This document shows positions 1-7,989 of a stretch of 36,232 nt of DNA, one piece after another. The notes beneath the pieces were generated by a model, which was given only the letters and a program-made list of their open reading frames with translations, was not told the origin of the DNA and made no database searches. The number at the start of each line of letters is the position of its first letter. The stretch's first letter is position 1. The DNA comes from Desulfobacterales bacterium (GTDB lineage Bacteria; Desulfobacterota; Desulfobacteria; Desulfobacterales; SURF-7): NCBI GenBank assembly GCA_018693105.1, contig JABHLN010000031.1:1-36232 (forward strand). Reading direction: 5' to 3'. Position numbers and translations under genes: made by a program.

Positions 1-99
1 TATTTATTCATTAAGCATGGTTAATAACTATGGTTTGTATAAAAAATTTTTCACTTAGCAATTATATATTCTTAAAATATCAATTTATTATGAGGAGTT

Positions 100-594
100 A
101 TGAATAACAAGGATAATCAGAAAAAACCTCTTTCGACAGGTCCTCATCAATTTAATATGACTGACTGGATAAGCTGTGCACCATTTGAGAACCTTTTGAA
201 AATGGAAATAATTGAAGCTTCGGGCGGTAAAGCTGTTCTCAGAATGCCGTTTTTTATTCAGCTTGCACAAGGCGCTGGTCTTATGCACGGCGGAGCTTTG
301 GTAAGCCTTGCCGATACTGCGGTTGTAATGGCAATAAAGAGTATTATACCCCCGCATTCTCATTTTGGAACAATCTCTATTGAAACAAAATTCCTTTACC
401 CGGTAAAAGAGGGAATAGTTACTGCAAAAGCTGAGGTTGTAGAGCATGAGGGTCGGATATTGAAGGGAGAAGCAGTTGTGTACAATAAAGATGAAAAGCC
501 GTTAATTGAGTTTAAATCAACCTTTAAAGTCGCCAGGGATACAAATATTACGGGGATTAATTTTTCTGACGGTAACACTGGCCAGACACTTTAA
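100..594 (+). CDS. PaaI-type hotdog-fold thioesterase
   Basis: Predicted cytosolic acyl-CoA thioesterase of 164 aa, a usual size for the PaaI family. The hotdog signature LMHGGALVSLADTA lies at residues 61-74. H63-G64-G65 and D72 match the family's catalytic loop and the start of its central helix. The C-terminal half (GTISIETKFLYPVKEG, then alternating strands to FKSTFKVA) fits the rest of the sheet. The ATG has a good ribosome site, GAGGAG at 92-97. The next gene follows after 20 bp, so the two are probably co-transcribed; the pairing with a VOC protein suggests CoA-ester metabolism but does not fix the substrate. Family is clear; specificity is not visible. Confidence 0.85.
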   Translation: MNNKDNQKKPLSTGPHQFNMTDWISCAPFENLLKMEIIEASGGKAVLRMPFFIQLAQGAGLMHGGALVSLADTAVVMAIKSIIPPHSHFGTISIETKFLYPVKEGIVTAKAEVVEHEGRILKGEAVVYNKDEKPLIEFKSTFKVARDTNITGINFSDGNTGQTL

Positions 595-614
595 TTTGAT
601 AAAGGAGGCATCTT

Positions 615-1076
615 ATGATCAGGGGTATTCATCATACAGCTATTTCAACCGGTAACATGGAAAAAGCTCTTAAGTTTTATCGTGATGTTCTCGGGTTTGA
701 AGAGGTTTTTGAGACAGGATGGGAGGCAGGTACCGAACTCTTTGATAAGATTGTTGGCCTTAAGGATTCTGCTGCAAAAGTGGTGATGCTTAGGGCTGGA
801 AATACACATATTGAATTATTTGAATACAGTTCGCCTGAACCTAAGCCCGGTGACCCGAACCGACCTGTATGTGATCACGGTTATACACATATATGTTTTG
901 ATGTTGTGGATATTGATTCTGAGTATGAAAGACTTAAAAAGGCAGGCATGACATTTAACGCTCCCCCGCCACCGGATCTGGGCGTAGGGATTCGTGCAAT
1001 TTACGGGCGTGATCCTGAAGGTAATGTGATAGAGTTGCAGGAGATTCTTGATGCTAAAAATAAAATTAATCTTTAG
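615..1076 (+). CDS. VOC-fold protein, methylmalonyl-CoA epimerase/glyoxalase-like
   Basis: Protein of 153 aa made of two paired beta-alpha-beta-beta-beta modules of the vicinal-oxygen-chelate superfamily. The likely metal ligands are all present: H7 (GIHHTAIS), E67 (HIELFEY), H92 (YTHICFDV) and E140 (NVIELQE). The GRDPEGNVIEL block at 131-141 is typical of glyoxalase I and methylmalonyl-CoA epimerase relatives. The start has a strong AAAGGAGG about 7 bp upstream, and the gene follows the thioesterase by 20 bp. An epimerase, lyase or isomerase role is possible, and sequence alone does not choose among them. The metal site appears intact, so it is probably an enzyme and not a binding protein. 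Confidence 0.82.
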   Translation: MIRGIHHTAISTGNMEKALKFYRDVLGFEEVFETGWEAGTELFDKIVGLKDSAAKVVMLRAGNTHIELFEYSSPEPKPGDPNRPVCDHGYTHICFDVVDIDSEYERLKKAGMTFNAPPPPDLGVGIRAIYGRDPEGNVIELQEILDAKNKINL

Positions 1077-1093
1077 TAATAAAAAATAGAGTT

Positions 1094-2344
1094 ATGTTGA
1101 TATATAAAGAAAAACATATTCCAGTCTTACTGAAAATATTCCTGATTTATATTATAATATGCTTTCTACCTTTAAGCGCATATAGTCTTGAGCCCGAAGA
1201 AATTTTAGTGGTTGTAAATGAGAATACTACAGGGAGTGTAGCTCTTGCCGAGTATTATATGAAAAAAAGGTCTATCCCCCTAAAAAACATTGTAAAAATA
1301 AAAACCGGGAATTTCGAAAGCTGCTCTCGCAGCACTTATAAAGAGAGTATTGCCGATCCGGTAAGAAAATTTATTCTTTCAAACAGGCTTGAAAAGAAGG
1401 TGCGATGTCTCGTGTTGATGTACGGCCTGCCGTTAAAAATAGCTACAAAGTCACCATATAAGGAAGACATAATATTTTTGGAGAATGAAGAAAAGAAGTA
1501 TTTTGAAAGATTAAAAAAAGAAAACCCGGGAAGTAGAAAAAATATAGAAAATAAGTTGGTAACAATAAAAAAGAAGATTTTAGATTTAAAGAAAGGAGAA
1601 ACTTCAGCATCTGTTGATTCGGAACTGGCTCTTGTTATTGCAGGTAAATATCCCCTTGAAAACTGGATACCGAATCCTTATTTTTATGAATTTATAAAGA
1701 GCAAACTAATTATCGGCAAAGATAAAGTTTTAATGGTAAGTAGATTAGACGGACCTTCCTTAAAAATTGTGAAAAGTATTATCGATGATACTCTTAAAGC
1801 GGAAAAGCTTGGATTAAAAGGTAAAGCATATTTTGATGCAAGGTGGGTTGCACCGGAAGAAAATAACATAAAAAATTATAGGCTGTATGACAAATATATC
1901 CACAATGCAGCAGATCGTGTCAGAAAAAGCAAAAGGATGCCGGTTTTATTAAATGTTTTAGGTGAAAAAAATAAAAACATTAAGTACAGGGATGTGGCAT
2001 TATATTGCGGATGGCAAGCATCCGGACAAAAAATCGATTCTATTTCATGGCAGAAAGGAGCAGTCGGGTATCGCCTGTCCAGCAACGAATGTTCCACACT
2101 GAAAAGCAATGAAAACCGTGCAGGGTGTAAAATAATACTTGAAAAAGGAGCAGTTGTAACAACAGGTTCTGTTGGCGAGGCTTATCTTCAGTCACTGCCT
2201 GTACCGGAAGTATTTTTTGACTTTCTTGTAGATGGATATTTGACTGTCGTTGAATGTTATATGCTAAGCAATCCATTTTTGTCATGGCAAATGGTTTTGA
2301 TAGGTGACCCTTTATATCGCCCATTTATGATACATAGAAAATAA
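1094..2344 (+). CDS. TIGR03790-family protein with N-terminal signal/anchor
   Basis: Protein of 416 aa whose first 33 residues hold a basic start and a long hydrophobic stretch (LLKIFLIYIIICFLPLSAYS), so it is probably secreted or anchored outside the membrane. The mature part opens with EILVVVNENTTGSVALAEYY and continues with RCLVLMYGLPLKI, VTTGSVGEAYLQS and, near the end, LIGDPLYRPF. These blocks match my memory of the TIGR03790 family, which has no established function. A lysine-rich, probably helical segment at about residues 125-175 interrupts the domain. The ATG lies 17 bp after the VOC gene with only a weak purine-rich ribosome site, so coupling to the upstream genes is plausible. No catalytic residues can be named. 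Confidence 0.75.
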   Translation: MLIYKEKHIPVLLKIFLIYIIICFLPLSAYSLEPEEILVVVNENTTGSVALAEYYMKKRSIPLKNIVKIKTGNFESCSRSTYKESIADPVRKFILSNRLEKKVRCLVLMYGLPLKIATKSPYKEDIIFLENEEKKYFERLKKENPGSRKNIENKLVTIKKKILDLKKGETSASVDSELALVIAGKYPLENWIPNPYFYEFIKSKLIIGKDKVLMVSRLDGPSLKIVKSIIDDTLKAEKLGLKGKAYFDARWVAPEENNIKNYRLYDKYIHNAADRVRKSKRMPVLLNVLGEKNKNIKYRDVALYCGWQASGQKIDSISWQKGAVGYRLSSNECSTLKSNENRAGCKIILEKGAVVTTGSVGEAYLQSLPVPEVFFDFLVDGYLTVVECYMLSNPFLSWQMVLIGDPLYRPFMIHRK

Positions 2345-2541
2345 AATTTTGCTTTTTACTCTTAACTTGTTTTATGAAGGATTTTATGAGTGTAATAAAA
2401 AATTTTCTATCTTAAGTTTTTAAATTAAAGGGTTTATATATTTGAGCCGGAGTTCAATGTTGTTTGGCCTATAGTATTGGAGAAACACATTAATTTTTAT
2501 GTAAATTTAGCGGTTGTTATTAAAAGGCAAGAATATTTATT

Positions 2542-3933
2542 ATGGAATCAATGAACAAAAGAATTGAAACGCTTGAAAATATTTTTCATCCGTCATCCTT
2601 GGCTATCATCGGTGGAACAGGCGATAAAAGCAAACTTGGGTATGAGCTTGTTAACGGTTTTAAAGAGATTGGTTATTCAGGGAAATTTTATATTATAAAT
2701 CCAAACAATAACAAAGATGTTTTAGGACTCCCTGTTTTTAAAAGCATAACCGATATTCCTGATAAGGTTGAGCTGGCTATAATTATTACACCCCCATCAA
2801 CACTTCCGGGCCTTTTGAAAGAATGCATAGCAAAAAGTGTAAAAGGGATAATAATGTTCAGTACTCCTCCTGATGATATGATGCCTGAACTTGAAGAGAT
2901 AACAAGGCAGGTTAAAGATTCAGGAGCAAGAATTGTAGGCCCGAACAGCATGGGCCTATACTGTCCTGATGGAGGATTGACGATATTCCCCGGGCTTCCA
3001 GACAAAGTCGGACCAGTTTCTTTTATTTCGCACAGCGGGGCAATGGCATTTGTATTTATTAAAGCTATGGCGGAAAAGAACATATGGTGCTCCAAAGCCG
3101 TAACTTGCGGAAATGAACTGGATCTAAACTGGGTAGATTATCTTGAATACTTCGGAAATGATGATGATACTGAAATGATAGCCGGATACATGGAAGGAGC
3201 AATAGACGGTAAAAAGTTTCTTGAAACCGCTTCTGCAATTACATCACGAAAACCTGTATTCTGCATCAAAGGAGGAGACAGTCCTGCCGGTAATATCTTT
3301 GTAAGTTCCCATACAGGATCCATGGCCGGGAAACACGCTATATGGAAATCTGCAATGGAGCAGGCTAATATAATAAAAACAAAAGATGTGCATGATACTG
3401 TTGATCATATTGTTATGTTTAAATTTCTTATGAATAAACCGGTTGGGCGCCGAATAGGTTTTGTCACAGGGACCGGGGGGCCAACAGTAACAACAGTGGA
3501 TTTATGTGATCAACACAACCTTATTGTGCCTGAGCTGTCTGATGAAACTCAAAAGAAGTTAATGGAATTTATACCCCCTTTTGGCAGCAGTAGTCGTAAT
3601 CCTGTTGATCTAAGTATTGCTGCCGGTGTGGACAGGAGCCTTTATATTAAAGCCATTAAAGTCCTGGACAAGAGCGATGATGTTGATGTGATTATATGCC
3701 TTCATACAGGGGATAGACAGGGAGTGGAAATAGCAGAAGATATCATAAGAGAACAGAGAAATTGCCATAAGCCAATTATATCAATGATGATAGGCACCAC
3801 TGAAACTAATCATCATGCAATACGCATCCTGCTTGAAGCTGGTATCCCCGCATTTCCGGGGCAGGAGAATACAATAAGGCCGCTTGAAGCATTGATTAAA
3901 TGGAAAGAAAGGGTAAGACATAATACCATTTGA
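2542..3933 (+). CDS. Acetate/acyl-CoA ligase (ADP-forming), alpha-type subunit
   Basis: Protein of 463 aa matching the CoA-binding plus succinyl-CoA-ligase-like half of NDP-forming acyl-CoA synthetases, which make ATP from acyl-CoA. An N-terminal Rossmann CoA-binding domain (HPSSLAIIGGTGDKSKLG, residues 16-33) is followed by GPNSMGLYCP (133-142), the FISHSGAMA ligase loop (161-169) and SSHTGSMAG (255-263). H257 in that last loop aligns with the phosphohistidine of the family. A third ligase domain (VTGTGGPTV, then PPFGSSSRNPVDLS) completes the alpha half. The ATP-grasp beta half is missing and no beta gene lies in the window, so a partner must be encoded elsewhere. The ribosome site is weak (AAGG about 15 bp upstream); the ATG at 2551 is an alternative start. 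Confidence 0.82.
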   Translation: MESMNKRIETLENIFHPSSLAIIGGTGDKSKLGYELVNGFKEIGYSGKFYIINPNNNKDVLGLPVFKSITDIPDKVELAIIITPPSTLPGLLKECIAKSVKGIIMFSTPPDDMMPELEEITRQVKDSGARIVGPNSMGLYCPDGGLTIFPGLPDKVGPVSFISHSGAMAFVFIKAMAEKNIWCSKAVTCGNELDLNWVDYLEYFGNDDDTEMIAGYMEGAIDGKKFLETASAITSRKPVFCIKGGDSPAGNIFVSSHTGSMAGKHAIWKSAMEQANIIKTKDVHDTVDHIVMFKFLMNKPVGRRIGFVTGTGGPTVTTVDLCDQHNLIVPELSDETQKKLMEFIPPFGSSSRNPVDLSIAAGVDRSLYIKAIKVLDKSDDVDVIICLHTGDRQGVEIAEDIIREQRNCHKPIISMMIGTTETNHHAIRILLEAGIPAFPGQENTIRPLEALIKWKERVRHNTI

Positions 3934-3992
3934 ATCTCTGGATGGACACTAAATAGTTTTGAAATACCCGAGCATTTTACGGATCTAAGTAT

Positions 3993-4035
3993 GATGAACT
4001 CGTAAAAAGTATAACCGATGGCTAAGTATAATTTT
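3993..4035. repeat. Truncated copy of the 8.0-kb MITE-like repeat
   Basis: The 20 bases at 3993-4012 are identical to the reverse complement of the right end of the element at 8015-8141. Similarity continues for about 20 more bases (accgatgg, then taagta) with a few changes. No opposite end is visible before the coding sequence on the right, so this is one arm only. It fills the short spacer between two convergent genes. Confidence 0.65.
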
Positions 4036-4736
4036 TAAGTATTAACGACACCAAGCGATTCTAAGATATCAAAAAAATCTTCCGGTTTTGAAAAATCAGG
4101 CATTATATGAACAGCACCTTTTTCTTTTAAAAGTGAAGCACGTTCACCTTTACATATACCTATGAAATGATATCCAAGAGAATTTGATGACTCGAGGTCC
4201 CAGACACCATCTCCGACATATACAACTGACTCAAATTTACTTATATTATTTATATTCTTAGCTTTTTCTTCAGAAAGTTTCATTATATCTTCGCGTGATA
4301 CGGCGTCATTGGACGTTGCTACAGGAATGTCCTGTAAATTGAGACCTATTGCATGTGTCTTCATTATAGCCGATTCCTTCCACCCACCTGTTGCAATAGA
4401 AACAGCAATATCCGGGTTTTCCTGTAATTCTATTATAAGCTCTCGTGCACCCCCTACAGGCTGGAAAAAATCCTTATTAGCTGATGCCTTGTCCTTAAGC
4501 AGGTTGACGAAATAATTACTGACATCTGATAATTCCTTTTTGGTTGCAGGCCTTCCTGCATGGCGTTCGATTATCTCTGCTGCGATGCCTTCATCTGTGA
4601 TGTTCTTGTATGTCGTCAGGTCAGTATCAATATCATAAATATTAAAAACATCATTTACTGCTTTAACGAAATTGTTTTCATCAATATCAACAGTTTTAGT
4701 GAGCGTTCCATCTATGTCAAACATTACAAGGTTCAT
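4035..4736 (-). CDS. HAD-superfamily phosphatase, phosphoglycolate-phosphatase-like
   Basis: Cytosolic phosphohydrolase of 233 aa. All main HAD motifs are visible: motif I FDIDGT (nucleophile D7 and D9), motif II SIATGG (T116), and motif IV VGDGVWDLESS (D176, D180). The segment between motifs I and II is a helical C1-type cap, as in phosphoglycolate phosphatases and beta-phosphoglucomutases. FIGICKG after motif IV is typical of the Gph branch. The gene begins 22 bp after the CDF transporter stop and likely shares its transcript. The substrate cannot be read from sequence: phosphoglycolate, a nucleotide or a sugar phosphate are all possible. Confidence 0.8.
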   Translation of the reverse strand: MNLVMFDIDGTLTKTVDIDENNFVKAVNDVFNIYDIDTDLTTYKNITDEGIAAEIIERHAGRPATKKELSDVSNYFVNLLKDKASANKDFFQPVGGARELIIELQENPDIAVSIATGGWKESAIMKTHAIGLNLQDIPVATSNDAVSREDIMKLSEEKAKNINNISKFESVVYVGDGVWDLESSNSLGYHFIGICKGERASLLKEKGAVHIMPDFSKPEDFFDILESLGVVNT

Positions 4737-4758
4737 TTATTTTCCTGTACTGCTTACC

Positions 4759-5949
4759 TTAACATCTTGTATAACTAAATTGAGGGTCGATTTTTATAAT
4801 CAGCTTCATTTCGGGAAAGGTAAGCTTAAACTCACTCCTGATATGATTTATAATCCCTTTAAATTCAGTTTCTTTTAAGTTAAACGAAAGGGAAAGATCA
4901 AAAACCACATTACATGAATCAATATTTTCACCAATAATTCTAAGATCATGAAAAGACTCAATTCTCTTATCTTTACTGATAATACTTTCAACAAAAGTAG
5001 CCACTGATCTATATTGTGGATGATTTTTGTTGATTGGATCAACGTGGATTACTACAACTCCCCCTGTTTTTTTCTCTATTAATTCTTCCACCGTTTCTGC
5101 AATGTCATGAGATTCGGAAGCGCTCAGCTTATCAGATACTTCGATATGCATTGAGACAATAACGGTTTTCCCGTATTGATGAATAATAATATCATGAACT
5201 CCTGAAACACCATTTGCTGATGTTGCGACAGCTTCAATTTCTTTTAACATTTCCTGAGAAGGCGCCTCACCAAGCAGAGGATTGATTGCATTTCTTGCAA
5301 TTGAAAATGCAGAATAAAAAATAATAATTGAAATCATTCCACCCATAATACCGTCTATATAGTCGAAACCGAATTCGGAAGCTATCATGGCAACTATAAC
5401 GAGGATTGTTGCATAAACATCTGTTCTGTGATGCAGTGCATCAGCCTTGAGCGTGTCTGAATCTATTATTTCCCCTAGTTCATAAGAAAATCGGGCCAAT
5501 AGCTCCTTAATAATTATGGTACCTGTAATAATTATAAATACATAAATATTTACACTGCTTTTTGTTGGATTAAAAATACAGGTTAATGATTGTTTCATAG
5601 TCTCAAAACCTGCAATAAAAAGAAGAACTGACACAACAAGGGTTGCTATAGCCTCCATCTTACCGTGTCCGAAGGGGTGTTCACTGTCGGATGGTTTTTT
5701 TGCAATTTTAAAACCCATTATAACTATTATGGATGTGGCTGAGTCTCCAAGGGTATGAATCGCATCAGCGATAAGAGCCGTGCTGTGAAACTTTATACCG
5801 ATTATAATTTTTATAAAAAAAAGAACAGTATTTATGACAATACTTAACCATCCTTCCAGCATTCCGTAACCGGCCCTTACATCCGGAAGGTTGATCTGTT
5901 CATGGTTTTTAATAAGTTTTGATATTATAAACTGTGTTAGTTTTTTCAC
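4759..5949 (-). CDS. Cation diffusion facilitator with duplicated C-terminal domain
   Basis: Inner-membrane metal/proton antiporter of 396 aa. Six membrane segments span about residues 32-215. Site A is readable: H65 and D69 in TM2 (HTLGD) and H173 and D177 in TM5 (LHHRTD). This is the HD-HD arrangement common in zinc transporters, whereas E. coli FieF has DD-HD. The loop HPFGHGKMEA at 91-100 is the family signature. About 90 residues exceed FieF length: the cytosolic dimerisation domain (ending VVIHVDP) is followed by a second copy ending LIIKIDP. The start is GTG with only a weak ribosome site; an internal Met at residue 30 just before TM1 is an alternative. Zinc is the likeliest substrate, by inference. 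Confidence 0.85.
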   Translation of the reverse strand: MKKLTQFIISKLIKNHEQINLPDVRAGYGMLEGWLSIVINTVLFFIKIIIGIKFHSTALIADAIHTLGDSATSIIVIMGFKIAKKPSDSEHPFGHGKMEAIATLVVSVLLFIAGFETMKQSLTCIFNPTKSSVNIYVFIIITGTIIIKELLARFSYELGEIIDSDTLKADALHHRTDVYATILVIVAMIASEFGFDYIDGIMGGMISIIIFYSAFSIARNAINPLLGEAPSQEMLKEIEAVATSANGVSGVHDIIIHQYGKTVIVSMHIEVSDKLSASESHDIAETVEELIEKKTGGVVVIHVDPINKNHPQYRSVATFVESIISKDKRIESFHDLRIIGENIDSCNVVFDLSLSFNLKETEFKGIINHIRSEFKLTFPEMKLIIKIDPQFSYTRC

Positions 5950-5976
5950 TATTAAATTTTTGTTTTCCCTTTTGTT

Positions 5977-7626
5977 CTAAAAATAATTTTTGATAATGTC
6001 CTTCTTTGAATGTTTTTTGTAAAAGAAGAATAAAGACATGAACAGGCATGATATTAGAAGCAGAATAAATGAAATGCTTCCTTTACCTGAGATATAGCAG
6101 ATATATGATCCGGCACCTGAGAAAACAGCTATTACAAAACTGAAAAACCTGGTCATAAAAGCTGCTGACTCATCAATTTTGATGTTTATATCTGTCGTAT
6201 CGACTGCGAATTTATAAGATCCTCTTTCTATGTTCTCAATGAAATAGTTTGCCCTTCCGGGAAGCGTATGCAAATTGAATATACCCGATTTTAAATTCTG
6301 TATTGCCTTGTCTGTTGTGGTAAAAATGTTGTCTTTAAGAAACTTTTCCGCAAAGGGTAAAAGTTCTTCATATATTCTGAAATCAGGATTAAGTGTTGAA
6401 ACAATACCCGAGACGGTTCCTATTGTTTTTCCTATGTAAGACCAGTTTGCAGGAAGTATAAAGGGTTGTTCATAAATTATATCAACAAGGTCATCAATTA
6501 TTGGCGTAATGTCTGCAGTCTGAATCGATTCCCTGTTCAGTTTTAAGGTATTAATAAGTTCGCCGAAAAAATATTCAATTACCGGTAGAAGGGTATATCT
6601 ATTCACACCTTTTTTTATAAAACCAAGGTTGTCAAATACTTCTAAGACCAACCTGTAATTTCTGTTTATTATTGCTCTGAGTAAATCTTTAAAGTCGTTT
6701 CGCATTTTTTCTGTAATCTGACCTGACATGCCGAAGTCAAGCAAAACAAGTTCATTGTTGTCAGCAACAAGAATATTACCCGGGTGGGGGTCAAAATTGA
6801 TGAATTTTAAGGTCAGGAACTGCTCAAAATAAAGTTTGATTATTCTTTTTGAAAGGATTATCGGATCATTGTTTCTTTTTGACCAGGAATCTTTATCGGT
6901 TATTTTGTCTCCGGAAAGGTATTCCATTACTATTATCTTTGACGTAGAATATTCCGGATAAATATAAGGAACATTGACAAAATGCAATTTCTTTAGATTC
7001 TCTTTAAAAAAAGCTGCAATGTAAGCCTCTCTTGTGAAATTAAGTTCATCTCCCGTGATTGTTATAAATTCATCAAGCACATTTTGGAGGTCAGTCCTGT
7101 CCTTAAAAAGCTTGAGATTTGAAAGAAGTTTGAAAATGAAAAAGAGAATCGCAAGATCAGTATCAATGGTCTTTTCTACACCAGGTTTAAGTATTTTAAG
7201 GACAACCTCACTACCGTTATGCAGTGTTGCCTTATGAACCTGTCCTATTGAAGCGGATGCAAGCGGCACCGGATCAATGGACTTGAAATTCTTATTACAG
7301 TCATCATATTCCCGGTTTAGAACTTTTTCAATTTCGGTAAACTTTATTGGGGGTACATTGTCCTGCAATGAAGAGAGGATTTTTATGTATGGATCAGGAA
7401 AAACATCACGTCTTGCACTGAAAAACTGGCAAAGTTTGATAAGGACTCCGCCAAGAGATATAGCCATGTCATAAAGCTGTTTTGCACGTTTCTCATGAAT
7501 TATGTCCATTTTCTGCTGTGCATAATTATACCCTTTTTTCTTTATCAGTTGGTATTCTCTATGAAAATCCCAGATCATTCTGAAAAAGAAAAGGGCAACT
7601 TTGAAAAACCGTTTTTGTAAGCTCAT
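5977..7626 (-). CDS. ABC1/AarF/UbiB-family kinase-like protein
   Basis: Atypical protein-kinase-like ATPase of 549 aa, the family that supports isoprenoid-quinone synthesis in other bacteria. Motifs in order: the KxGQ region at 64-67, which reads KLCQ; the alanine-rich loop SASIGQVH at 124-131; the ATP lysine in VVLKILKP (K144); DELNF at 193-197; VMEYLSGD at 233-240; the catalytic loop FDPHPGN at 278-284; and LLDFGMSG with D297. Two hydrophobic segments near the C-terminus (about 492-540) anchor it in the membrane, as in UbiB and ADCK proteins. The glycine of KxGQ is a cysteine here. It lies 57 bp downstream of a phasin-like gene on the same strand. Family is certain; its lipid target is not known. 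Confidence 0.88.
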   Translation of the reverse strand: MSLQKRFFKVALFFFRMIWDFHREYQLIKKKGYNYAQQKMDIIHEKRAKQLYDMAISLGGVLIKLCQFFSARRDVFPDPYIKILSSLQDNVPPIKFTEIEKVLNREYDDCNKNFKSIDPVPLASASIGQVHKATLHNGSEVVLKILKPGVEKTIDTDLAILFFIFKLLSNLKLFKDRTDLQNVLDEFITITGDELNFTREAYIAAFFKENLKKLHFVNVPYIYPEYSTSKIIVMEYLSGDKITDKDSWSKRNNDPIILSKRIIKLYFEQFLTLKFINFDPHPGNILVADNNELVLLDFGMSGQITEKMRNDFKDLLRAIINRNYRLVLEVFDNLGFIKKGVNRYTLLPVIEYFFGELINTLKLNRESIQTADITPIIDDLVDIIYEQPFILPANWSYIGKTIGTVSGIVSTLNPDFRIYEELLPFAEKFLKDNIFTTTDKAIQNLKSGIFNLHTLPGRANYFIENIERGSYKFAVDTTDINIKIDESAAFMTRFFSFVIAVFSGAGSYICYISGKGSISFILLLISCLFMSLFFFYKKHSKKDIIKNYF

Positions 7627-7683
7627 ATCTTTAAAATAGTCAGTTTTATGCAGCTTTAGTTCAGCTTATCTCAAGTGTACTTT

Positions 7684-7989
7684 TTATTTTTTTACAGATT
7701 CAATAATACTATCAAGCTTTGCACTCATATCATCTATCTTATTCTTTAGTTCATCGACCTCTTTCTTTGATGCAATGCCGATTTTTTCTGTAAATTCCAT
7801 CAGGTTTTCTTTTGCGTTGTCAACCTCGGTATCAAATCTTGATTTGAATTCGTCAGATTTCTTTTTAATGGTTTCTTCGAAATCATCGTATCTTTCTTCT
7901 CTTTGTTTTTTGAATTCACCGGCTTTTTTCTCTATTTCCTCACCTGCCGAGAAGAGTAATACGGCAATATCTTTTAGCATGTTACCCAT
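7684..7989 (-). CDS. Phasin-like coiled-coil small protein
   Basis: Charged helical protein of 101 aa, rich in Lys and Glu. The N-terminal segment MLKDIAVLLFSAGEEIEKKA is amphipathic. The C-terminal segment GIASKKEVDELKNKIDDMSA resembles the conserved phasin (PhaF/PhaI) pattern of S/T-K-x-[DE]-V-x-x-L followed by a coiled coil. The ribosome site GGGAGGAT is excellent, about 7 bp before the ATG. It precedes the UbiB-like gene on the same strand, suggesting a two-gene unit. Phasins coat polyhydroxyalkanoate granules, but no PHA synthase is nearby, so a role as partner or regulator of the UbiB-like protein is equally possible. That role is inference. Confidence 0.65.
   Translation of the reverse strand: MGNMLKDIAVLLFSAGEEIEKKAGEFKKQREERYDDFEETIKKKSDEFKSRFDTEVDNAKENLMEFTEKIGIASKKEVDELKNKIDDMSAKLDSIIESVKK

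Noticed and set aside
2688-3095. 135-codon open frame opposite the acyl-CoA synthetase gene
   Set aside because: Antisense to a well-supported gene, no ribosome site and no recognised family.
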